Of a DNA stretch of 64,000 nt, positions 7,869 through 16,449 are shown piece after piece. The position numbers were made by a program, and so were the translations under genes. Source of the stretch: Alphaproteobacteria bacterium. Its GTDB lineage: Bacteria; Pseudomonadota; Alphaproteobacteria; Oceanibaculales; Oceanibaculaceae. The DNA is taken from NCBI GenBank assembly GCA_018823745.1, contig JAHJHR010000016.1, positions 186,001 to 250,000 of the forward strand, written 5' to 3'. The stretch's first letter is position 1, and every line of letters begins with the position of its first letter. The notes beneath the pieces are model-generated. The model saw nothing but the letters and a program-made list of their open reading frames with translations. It made no database searches and was not told the DNA's origin.

Positions 7869-10619
7869 CTATATCGGCAGCAGCACCGGCGGGGCGATGC
7901 CCGGCGCCTCAGTGGCCAGCAGCGCATAGGCCAGACCGGCCAGTCCCTTGAACAGGCAGGGATCGGTAAACTCGACCGGCAGCATCCCGCTCCACAGCCC
8001 GAAATCGCCGCCGCCCCAGCGGCGCAGTGCCGCCGCCCGCAGCGCCGTGGCATCCTGCCCGGCCAGCGCCAGGATCGACAGCCTTCCGGCCAGCCCGCAG
8101 CACAGATCGCCCGATCCTTCCGGCCCCTGCGCCGCCGTCGTCTCCAGCGCCCGCGCCAGCTCCGCCCGCCGGCCTGCAAAAGCCTCGGGAGCCAGCTTCA
8201 GCAAGGCCAGCCGCGACAGCGCCACGCCGGGCGCGCCATGGCACCAGGCTGTTGTCGGCCGGCCCCGGCGCACCGGTTCAGGCCAATTGCCGGTCTCGGC
8301 ATCGAACAGCCGGTCCTCCCACAACAGCGCCTGCTGCGCCGCAGCGAGATAGCGTTCCTGCCCGGTCGCCTCGAAAGCGCAGGCCAGAGCCACCGCCATG
8401 CCGCCCTGACCATGCGCGAGGCCCGCCACCGGCTTGCCGCGTCGCGGGTGCCAGAGGCGCATCCCCTCCTCCTCGACCGACAGGGCCAGCAGCCGGTCGG
8501 CCCAGCCGGCCATCAGGGAGCGCAGTCCGGGATCACCAGTCCGGCCGGCCAGAAGATGCAGGGCCGGCAACAGGCCGGCGATGCCGTCATACAGATCGAA
8601 GGCCTGCACCGAATCCGGATCGCCCAGCCGGGCGGCCAGCCACGCCGCCTCCGCCAGACAGGCCGGATCATCCAGCAGATCACCCGCCCAGCACAGCGCA
8701 GCGATCATCCCGCCCAGACCGACCGCATGGCCGACACCCAGGGCCTGCGCCAGATCCCGCGCCGTCTCGTCACGCGCCAGATGGCGCAGCGGCAGCAGGG
8801 CGCAGCGGGCGAGGTCGGCCCAGTCGTTGCGGCCGCGCTGCCGGGCCGCCGCCGCCAGCACCAGCGCGATGCCGGCATTACCGTGATACAGCCCATGTCC
8901 GGCGATGCGGAAGGTGATCGGCGGCTCTTCATAGGGCCGCACCCAGTCGACTCCGCCATCGGCGCGCGGCACCGCGCGGCCGGCGATCCAGTCCAGAATG
9001 CCGGCCACGAGATCATCGGTCGGAACAGGCGGGGCGGGGATGAAGATGCGGTCCAGCACCGCCGCCTCGCGCTCGATATGCAGTGGCGAGAGATCGCGCA
9101 CCGCCTGCCGCGCGGTTTCCAGCGGCGGCAAAGCGGACAGCCGGCCGATGGCGGTTCCGCCTGCTTCCGCCAGCGCCGCATCGCCGGGGCGATACAGGAA
9201 GGCCGGCACGTCGAGCCGCCCCAGCGCCGCCTTCTCCGCCGCCAGCAGGCGCTGCCAGTCTGGCGCCGCCAGACCGATGCTCGGCCGGCTGATGCGCGCC
9301 GCCTGGCGGTCCAGCGCATCCGGTGCTGCGGTCATGTCCGGTTCATGCAGCCGGACCAGCAGCCGGCGGTAGGATTCAGTCGGCAAGGCGACGTAGCGGC
9401 AGCGGGCAGCCGCAAAACCGGCCAGCGGCCCTTCCGCCGACAGGAAGGCGTCACGATGGGCCAGCACCACCGCCAGCGTCCGGCGATAGGCCTCGACCAT
9501 CGCCGGTGCATGGGCGCGGATATCCTGCTCCACCCCGTCCAGCCGCGGCAGGTTGCGCTCTGCCGGATGGCTGATGTTTGTGGCGCGGTCCATCCAGTCG
9601 GTGCCGGCATGGCGGAAGCCGAAATTTGGCACGGCGACCGGCGGGAAGGGCGGGCCACCGCTACCCATATTGCGCCACTGCCCCTCGCCCATCGGCACCA
9701 GGACGGGCAGCAACCCGCTTTCCATATAGGCCGGCAGATCGTGCAGCCGGTGCAGCCAGCCCGGCCCCAGATCGGGCGCGAACAGGCATTCCAGATCGAC
9801 CATGACGGGATAGGCCCCGGCGGCGATCAGATTCTCCGAATGAATATCGGTGCCCCGCAGCAGCCGCAGGCACGCGGCCAGCATGCCCAGCCGGCGGTAG
9901 AAGGCCGCGACCTCCCCGGTATCGCGGCAGTCGGCCGGGGCGACCCATTCCATCCAGCCATGATCGCCGCACTCCAGCAGGCGCGGCAGGCGCTGGTCGG
10001 GCAGGCTGGGATCGCGCGCGCGCAGCCAGCAGACCAGCCGCTCAAACCCAGCCTCGACCGCCAGCGAGCGTGGCTTGCAGGCCAGCTTCGTGCCATCGGC
10101 AAAGCGGAGGCCGGCCACCGCGCGGCCCTCGGCATGCGGATCGGACAGGCCGAAATCCACCGCCGCCAGCGCCGGCACGCCCGCAGCCCAGCCCGGCACG
10201 AAAGCGCACAGAGCAGCGCTGTCATCACGCAGCCACTTCGCCAGTTCCAGCGCGGCAGCGAGCGTATTATCGAGCAGAGTGTCTATGGAGTGCGCCAGTC
10301 CCGGATGCGCAACCAGCAACCGCTCCAGCCCGCCTTTCGCCATATCGCCGGCAAATGCGTCATAGGCTGCGCGGGACACATCGGAAGGGGTTTCGTCCAG
10401 CAGGGCGGCCAGCGGCGGCGGGGCCGGCCGGCGAGGCTCAAACACATCGAACAGCGTCGGTCCGGCGACAAAGGACAGCCGCGTTGCCAGCACCGGCTCC
10501 AGCCCGGCGACCAGCACCGCCGCCGGCAGGCCGGCCCGTTCCGCCGCCTCCCGAAATTGCCCCAGCGCGCGCTCAAGCGACGGCCGAAGGATCGAGGAGA
10601 AAGCCGGCTTCGGCGTCAC
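7869..10619 (-). CDS. lanM: Class II lanthipeptide synthetase, ProcM-like zinc site
   Basis: LanM dehydrates Ser/Thr in a precursor core by phosphorylation and elimination, then a LanC-like domain adds Cys thiols to make (methyl)lanthionine rings. From GTG 10619 it is about 916 residues. The dehydratase half shows K178 in [17 protein letters not shown] at 257-263 and VDLE at about 274-277 (kinase-like active site), and LPTESY at 412-417. The cyclase half shows the repeated G-rich turns GLYHGNAG (576), [13 protein letters not shown], then C793 in WCHG and C840-C841 in LCCGLAG. The usual Cys-His pair is Cys-Cys here, as in ProcM. The frame runs to an ATG at 10685 inside the preceding precursor gene; the GTG just after that gene's stop is preferred. 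Confidence 0.93.
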   Translation of the reverse strand: MTPKPAFSSILRPSLERALGQFREAAERAGLPAAVLVAGLEPVLATRLSFVAGPTLFDVFEPRRPAPPPLAALLDETPSDVSRAAYDAFAGDMAKGGLERLLVAHPGLAHSIDTLLDNTLAAALELAKWLRDDSAALCAFVPGWAAGVPALAAVDFGLSDPHAEGRAVAGLRFADGTKLACKPRSLAVEAGFERLVCWLRARDPSLPDQRLPRLLECGDHGWMEWVAPADCRDTGEVAAFYRRLGMLAACLRLLRGTDIHSENLIAAGAYPVMVDLECLFAPDLGPGWLHRLHDLPAYMESGLLPVLVPMGEGQWRNMGSGGPPFPPVAVPNFGFRHAGTDWMDRATNISHPAERNLPRLDGVEQDIRAHAPAMVEAYRRTLAVVLAHRDAFLSAEGPLAGFAAARCRYVALPTESYRRLLVRLHEPDMTAAPDALDRQAARISRPSIGLAAPDWQRLLAAEKAALGRLDVPAFLYRPGDAALAEAGGTAIGRLSALPPLETARQAVRDLSPLHIEREAAVLDRIFIPAPPVPTDDLVAGILDWIAGRAVPRADGGVDWVRPYEEPPITFRIAGHGLYHGNAGIALVLAAAARQRGRNDWADLARCALLPLRHLARDETARDLAQALGVGHAVGLGGMIAALCWAGDLLDDPACLAEAAWLAARLGDPDSVQAFDLYDGIAGLLPALHLLAGRTGDPGLRSLMAGWADRLLALSVEEEGMRLWHPRRGKPVAGLAHGQGGMAVALACAFEATGQERYLAAAQQALLWEDRLFDAETGNWPEPVRRGRPTTAWCHGAPGVALSRLALLKLAPEAFAGRRAELARALETTAAQGPEGSGDLCCGLAGRLSILALAGQDATALRAAALRRWGGGDFGLWSGMLPVEFTDPCLFKGLAGLAYALLATEAPGIAPPVLLPI

Positions 10620-10642
10620 TGTGCGCTTAGCCTCGTCCGTCC

Positions 10643-10930
10643 TTACTTGGTAAAGATGCAGTAGCAGCCCTTGGTGGCCATGCACCAGGGCGAGCCGCCG
10701 CCGGACACGGCTTCCAGGGCCGCGTCGTCCAGCTCGTCATCCGGGCGGGCATTGTCATTGGCGGTCATCTGCTGCTTGATCTGCTCAGCAGAAATGCCGA
10801 TGCCGTTCTCGCGGGCCAGCACGGCCAGTGCCGCAGCGACATCGCCAACCTCCGTGAGACGAGAGAGCGTCGCCAGATAGCTCTCATCCGACTGGACCAG
10901 CGCCTTCAACTTCTCGAATTCAGCGCTCAT
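10643..10930 (-). CDS. Lanthipeptide precursor 1 (Nif11-type leader, Cys-rich core)
   Basis: This 95-residue precursor has a Nif11/ProcA-type leader: helical FEKLKALVQSDESYLATL, then ENGIGISAEQIKQQM, an acidic DDELDDAALEAV, and the double glycine cleavage site SGG. The predicted core is GSPWCMATKGCYCIFTK, with three Cys (5, 11, 13), one Ser (2) and two Thr (8, 16), so up to three thioether rings are possible. It lies 23 bases before the lanM start, with a strong GGGAGGG ribosome site. The leader is very like that of precursor 2 and the core like that of precursor 3, indicating tandem duplication. Confidence 0.9.
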   Translation of the reverse strand: MSAEFEKLKALVQSDESYLATLSRLTEVGDVAAALAVLARENGIGISAEQIKQQMTANDNARPDDELDDAALEAVSGGGSPWCMATKGCYCIFTK

Positions 10931-10946
10931 ATCCGCTTTCCCTCCC

Positions 10947-11225
10947 TTAGATTATAATTATTTCCACCCGTCGATTTTGATCGCGTGATTCGCCACCGCA
11001 TACGGCCTCCAGCGCCGCGTCGTCCACGCCGTCTTTTGAGCCGCCGGCCTCGGTGGCGATCAACTGCCGCTCAATCTCCTCGGCGGAAATCTGGATGCCA
11101 TTCTCACGGCCGATAACGGCCAGCGCTTCTGCGAACTCGCCTCTCTCATTCAGACCGGCGAGCTTTTGCAGGAAATACTCACCCGACTGGACCAGCGCCT
11201 TCAACTTCTCGAATTCAGCGCTCAT
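10947..11225 (-). CDS. Lanthipeptide precursor 2 with Cys-free core
   Basis: This 92-residue protein shares its first 14 residues exactly with precursor 1 (MSAEFEKLKALVQS) and keeps the ENGIQISAEEIERQL and VDDAALEAV leader parts. The double glycine is preserved (CGG), but the core is ESRDQNRRVEIIII: no cysteine, one Ser, and a run of four Ile at the end. None of the three frames across the core restores a Cys-rich peptide, so a simple frameshift does not explain it. The reading frame and ribosome site (GAGGATGG) are intact. It may be a degenerate copy, a decoy leader, or a precursor with a different fate. Confidence 0.75.
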   Translation of the reverse strand: MSAEFEKLKALVQSGEYFLQKLAGLNERGEFAEALAVIGRENGIQISAEEIERQLIATEAGGSKDGVDDAALEAVCGGESRDQNRRVEIIII

Positions 11226-11237
11226 ATCCGTCCATCC

Positions 11238-11528
11238 TCACTTGGTGAAAAAGCAGTAACAGCCATCCGTCATCCAGCACCAGGGCGACCCGCCGCCGGA
11301 GACGGCTTCCAGCGCTGCATCGTCCAGTTCATCATTGGGCCGGCCCTCGCTGCCAGTGGCAATCTGCTGCTTGATCTGCTCGGCGGTGATCGCGATGCCG
11401 TTCTCGGCAGCGATTACGGCCAGCAATTCGGCGGCGTCGCCAACTTCCTTCACACTGGAGAGTTTTTCTTTAAGCGCCGGAGTCGACGCGACAAGGGTTT
11501 TAAGCTGCTCATAAGCCTGGCTGGTCAT
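11238..11528 (-). CDS. Lanthipeptide precursor 3 (Nif11-type leader, Cys-rich core)
   Basis: This 96-residue precursor is the first gene of the lanthipeptide operon. Its leader (AYEQLKTLVASTPALKEKL, then ENGIAITAEQIKQQI, NDELDDAALEAVSGG) is more diverged than those of the other two. The predicted core, GSPWCWMTDGCYCFFTK, matches the precursor-1 core at 12 of 17 positions, conserving S2, C5, T8, G10, C11, C13, T16. The start at 11528 is chosen because GGGGGAGGG lies 5 bases upstream; the in-frame ATG at 11543 lacks a ribosome site. Confidence 0.9.
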   Translation of the reverse strand: MTSQAYEQLKTLVASTPALKEKLSSVKEVGDAAELLAVIAAENGIAITAEQIKQQIATGSEGRPNDELDDAALEAVSGGGSPWCWMTDGCYCFFTK

Positions 11529-11561
11529 CACGCCCTCCCCCATTCATTAAACGATTGCAGG

Positions 11562-11591
11562 ATAGTAAGGGTGCACCACCGGTTTCGGCAA
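11562..11591 (-). promoter_or_regulatory. Candidate promoter of the lanthipeptide operon
   Basis: On the minus strand TTGCCG (11586-11591) and TACTAT (11562-11567) are separated by 18 bases, a reasonable sigma-70 arrangement 33 bases upstream of the first precursor start. No operator dyad or dedicated regulator gene was seen. Confidence 0.45.
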
Positions 11592-11607
11592 ATTAATGCT
11601 TCGTAAG

Positions 11608-11637
11608 AAAAAAGGCTTCCGGCCGAAACCGGAAGCC
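11608..11637 (-). terminator. Rho-independent terminator after the SDR gene
   Basis: GGCTTCCGG (11614-11622) and CCGGAAGCC (11629-11637) form a 9-bp stem with a six-base loop, followed on the minus strand by six T. It lies just downstream of the SDR stop and isolates the lanthipeptide operon from it. Confidence 0.85.
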
Positions 11638-11663
11638 CCGTTCCACTTTACGTTCGCAAGGCC

Positions 11664-12425
11664 TCAGCGCGGGGCCAGCCGCACCGCGCCGTCCAGGCGG
11701 ATGGTCTCGCCGTTCAGCATCACATTGTTGCAGATCGCCAGCACCAGATCGGCATATTCCTCGGCCGTGCCCAGGCGCTGCGGGAAGGGCGTGGACTTGC
11801 CCAGGCTGTCTTGCACTTCCGCCGGCAGGCTGTCCATCATCGGTGTGTGGAACAGGCCCGGCGCTATCGCCATGACCCGGATGCCGCTGCGCGCCAGATC
11901 ACGCGCCGCCGGCAACACCAGCCCGACAATCCCGCCCTTGGAGGCGGAATAGGCCGCCTGGCCGATCTGCCCGTCAAACGCCGCGACCGAGGAGGTCATG
12001 GTAATCACGCCGCGCTCGCCATCCGCCAGCGGCTCCAGCTTCGCCATCTCGGCCGCCGTCAGGCGGATGATGTTATAGGTACCGATCAGATTGACCTCGA
12101 TCACCTTGCGGAAGGTCTCCAGGTCGGACGGGCCATCCTTGCCGACGATTCGCGCGCCGCGCACGATGCCGGCGCAGTTCACCACGATGCGCGGTGCGCC
12201 CAGCTTGGCGACCACTTCCGCCACCGCCGCAGCGCCGCTTTCCGCGCTGGACACGTCGCAGGCCACGGCAATGCCGCCGATCTCCTTCGCGACCGCAGCC
12301 GCCCCTTCGGCATTCACGTCGAGAACCGCGACCGTCGCCCCCTGCTTCGCCAGCAGCCGCGCCGTCGCCGCCCCCAGCCCTGACCCGCCGCCGGTAACCA
12401 GCGCCACATGACCCTTCGGATGCAT
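11664..12425 (-). CDS. SDR family dehydrogenase, 3-hydroxyacyl-CoA dehydrogenase type II-like
   Basis: This 253-residue short-chain dehydrogenase has the NAD-binding TGGGSGLG motif at 11-18, the NNAG-equivalent VVNCAG, and the catalytic S145, Y159, K163 (YSASKGG). The overall pattern, including GVITMTSSVAAFDGQIGQAAYS and the LFHTPMM loop, is that of the HSD17B10/3-hydroxy-2-methylbutyryl-CoA dehydrogenase group, which oxidises 3-hydroxyacyl-CoAs in isoleucine and fatty-acid breakdown. The start at 12425 has a GAGGAAG site; the frame extends 16 codons further without one. It is not expected to act on the lanthipeptide. Confidence 0.87.
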   Translation of the reverse strand: MHPKGHVALVTGGGSGLGAATARLLAKQGATVAVLDVNAEGAAAVAKEIGGIAVACDVSSAESGAAAVAEVVAKLGAPRIVVNCAGIVRGARIVGKDGPSDLETFRKVIEVNLIGTYNIIRLTAAEMAKLEPLADGERGVITMTSSVAAFDGQIGQAAYSASKGGIVGLVLPAARDLARSGIRVMAIAPGLFHTPMMDSLPAEVQDSLGKSTPFPQRLGTAEEYADLVLAICNNVMLNGETIRLDGAVRLAPR

Positions 12426-12550
12426 CGACTTCCTCCGTCTGAAAATAAGCGCCCGTTCATAGCAGATCGGCAAAGCCGAGGCGAGAGATCGCCACGCCTA
12501 TCCGCCAGCCCCACTGGCCGATGGCGCAATCCTGTCCTATCTTGCCGGGC

Positions 12551-13006
12551 ATGAGCCTGCGTCAACAATTCTCCGGCATTCCCCGGCCTGTCCTGCTGCT
12601 CGGCCTGGGCGGGCTGATTCCGTTCATTGCCGGTGCGGTCGGCGGCTGGACGCTGATCGAGCCGCTGAACCGGGCGGCGCAGGACATGCAGGTGGCCTAT
12701 GCCGCGCTGATCCTGTCCTTTCTGGGTGCGGTGCATTGGGGTGCTGCGCTGAGCCGGCCGGACGGGGCGCGGCATTGGGGCTGGATGGCCTGGTCGGTCA
12801 CCCCGGCGCTGACAGCCTGGGTGGCGATCATGCCGCCGGCACCGGTCGCGCTGATGATCCTGATGGCTGGCTTCCTTGTCTGCCTTGCCGTCGATATCCG
12901 CGCGGTGCAGCTGGGCCTGCTGCCACGCTGGTATCTGGGGCTGCGCCGCGTGCTGACGCCCATCGTGCTGATCTGCCTGGGCGCCACCCTGCTGCGGCTG
13001 ACCTGA
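12551..13006 (+). CDS. DUF3429 membrane protein
   Basis: This 151-residue protein has about five hydrophobic segments and the features of DUF3429: an AYAALILSFLGAVHWGAAL segment, then WSVTPALTAWVA and a terminal YLGLRRVLTPIVLICL. The family is found in proteobacterial inner membranes and lacks a known function. The Met at 12551 is preferred over the open extension of ten codons because it begins the family-typical N-terminus. It is divergent from the SDR gene. Confidence 0.8.
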   Translation: MSLRQQFSGIPRPVLLLGLGGLIPFIAGAVGGWTLIEPLNRAAQDMQVAYAALILSFLGAVHWGAALSRPDGARHWGWMAWSVTPALTAWVAIMPPAPVALMILMAGFLVCLAVDIRAVQLGLLPRWYLGLRRVLTPIVLICLGATLLRLT

Positions 13007-13109
13007 CCCGGCCTTGCACGGGAACCGGCGGCCGCGCTATTACCAAAGGCGCATGAACGCCCCGGGCTGACAGGGGCGCAGGCAATGCGAACAGCAAGGG
13101 GAGGCTTCG

Positions 13110-13406
13110 ATGCAGTTCCTGGTGATTGCCTATGACGGCACCGACGAGCTGGCGCTGGCACGGCGTCTGGCGGTACGCGAGAAACATCTGGATGGCTGGT
13201 ACAGGCTGGTTGCCGACGGTCACGGCATCACCGGCGGTGCGATCCTGAGCGAGGACGGCAGGATGATCGGCTCCTCGGCGCTGCTGGACTTCCCCGACCG
13301 CGCCGCCTTCGACAATTGGCTGAACAACGATCCCTATGTCACCGGCGATGTCTGGCGTGACATCACCGTGCATCCCTTCCGCGTCGCGCCCACCACGAAG
13401 AGCTGA
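13110..13406 (+). CDS. YciI family protein
   Basis: This 98-residue protein is a YciI-like ferredoxin-fold domain: N-terminal [26 protein letters not shown], central [36 protein letters not shown], then a short tail. The conserved His in REKHL and the Asp of NNDPY correspond to the family's putative active-site pair. A dehydrochlorinase-like role is known only for a few relatives. It has a strong GGGGAGG site and precedes acetoacetyl-CoA synthetase by seven bases, so the two are likely co-transcribed. Confidence 0.85.
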   Translation: MQFLVIAYDGTDELALARRLAVREKHLDGWYRLVADGHGITGGAILSEDGRMIGSSALLDFPDRAAFDNWLNNDPYVTGDVWRDITVHPFRVAPTTKS

Positions 13407-13413
13407 GTCCACT

Positions 13414-15366
<1,953 letters not shown>

Positions 15367-15420
15367 GATACAACCGGCAGGACGGTTGTTCTTGTAACCA
15401 CACGTCCGATATCATGCCCC

Positions 15421-16374
15421 ATGCCGGTATCGGGGTCTGACAGGCCAAGCATGCACTCATCGGGAAGACGGACGGCCGAGCGCGGCCCGCCCAGGGCACT
15501 GACGCATGAGGATATCCTGCGCGAGCTGGACGCTGCGGTCAGCGAACATCTGGACTGGATGACGCGCTGGCACCGCTCCGCCCTGTGCAAGGTCGAGCCA
15601 CCGGTGGAGATCGTCTCCGAGCAGGCGCATTTCCTGTGCAGCTTTGGCAGCTGGTGCGATTTGCACCAGCTGGACCCGCTGGTCGCCCAGCCGGCTTTCG
15701 CCGCGCTATACGAGACACACCGCGAGCTGCACCAGCATGCCGGCTGGCTGGCCAAGCGTGCCTGGAAAGACCCCAAGCTGCCGACCCAGGAATATGACGC
15801 GCTGATGGAAAAGGTGAACCGGTTCATCGACCAGAGCCGCCGCCTGCAGAAAGCCTTCCGCAAGGTTGTCTCCGATCTCGACCCGCTGACCGGCGCCCAT
15901 ACCCGCCAGGACATGATGAAGGATCTGATGCGCGAGCGCGAACGCGCGGCGCGCGGCAAGACAAGCTGCATCGTGGCGATGGCCGATCTGGACCGCTTCA
16001 AGGAAGTGAACGACACCCACGGCCATCAGGCCGGCGACATGGTGCTGCGCACAGTCGCGGACGCCTTCCTGGGCATATTGCGCCCCTATGACCGGCTGTA
16101 TCGCTATGGCGGCGAAGAATTCCTGGTCTGCCTGCCGGATTGCACGATGGAAACCGCCCGCACCATCCTGGATCGGCTGCGCGTCCAGATCGCCGCCCTG
16201 AGCATCGATATCGGCGGTGGCCGCATGCTTCAGGTGACCTGCTCCTTCGGCATGACGCCGCTGAGCGCCGATGCACCGCTGAAGACCGTGATCGAACGCG
16301 CCGACCGCGCCCTTTATGCCGCCAAGCAAGCCGGCCGCGACCGCGTGCTCGCCTGGACCGCGGAGATGCGATAG
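15421..16374 (+). CDS. dgcZ: Diguanylate cyclase with N-terminal zinc-sensing CZB domain (DgcZ-like)
   Basis: This 317-residue protein makes the second messenger cyclic di-GMP. The N-terminal CZB domain has H43, C73, H100 and H104; the spacings 30, 27 and 4 equal those of the zinc ligands of E. coli DgcZ (H22, C52, H79, H83). A helical linker leads to a GGDEF domain from about 150 with the signature GGEEF at 230-234 and an inhibitory I-site R221-x-x-D224 five residues before it. In E. coli, zinc binding to CZB inhibits cyclase activity; the same is inferred here. It is a stand-alone cytoplasmic protein between aacS and polA. Confidence 0.9.
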   Translation: MPVSGSDRPSMHSSGRRTAERGPPRALTHEDILRELDAAVSEHLDWMTRWHRSALCKVEPPVEIVSEQAHFLCSFGSWCDLHQLDPLVAQPAFAALYETHRELHQHAGWLAKRAWKDPKLPTQEYDALMEKVNRFIDQSRRLQKAFRKVVSDLDPLTGAHTRQDMMKDLMRERERAARGKTSCIVAMADLDRFKEVNDTHGHQAGDMVLRTVADAFLGILRPYDRLYRYGGEEFLVCLPDCTMETARTILDRLRVQIAALSIDIGGGRMLQVTCSFGMTPLSADAPLKTVIERADRALYAAKQAGRDRVLAWTAEMR

Positions 16375-16449
16375 GCACGCGTGGCTTGCCACGCCCGCGC
16401 TGCGGACTAAAGTGTGCGGCATTCTTACCGAGACCCTGAAGGCCCGCCC

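Noticed and set aside
7767-10664. A 965-codon open frame on the plus strand opposite lanM
   Set aside because: It is an antisense shadow produced by high GC; its translation is Arg/Gln/Pro-rich with no domain, and lanM on the other strand is unmistakable.
10960-11000. Frameshift hiding a Cys-rich core in precursor 2
   Set aside because: The other frames after the double glycine (for example AVANHAIKIDGWK) contain no cysteine and no similarity to the other cores.
16379-16394. Terminator after dgcZ (GCGTGG/CCACGC hairpin)
   Set aside because: The stem is only six pairs and no T tract follows, so it is not called.
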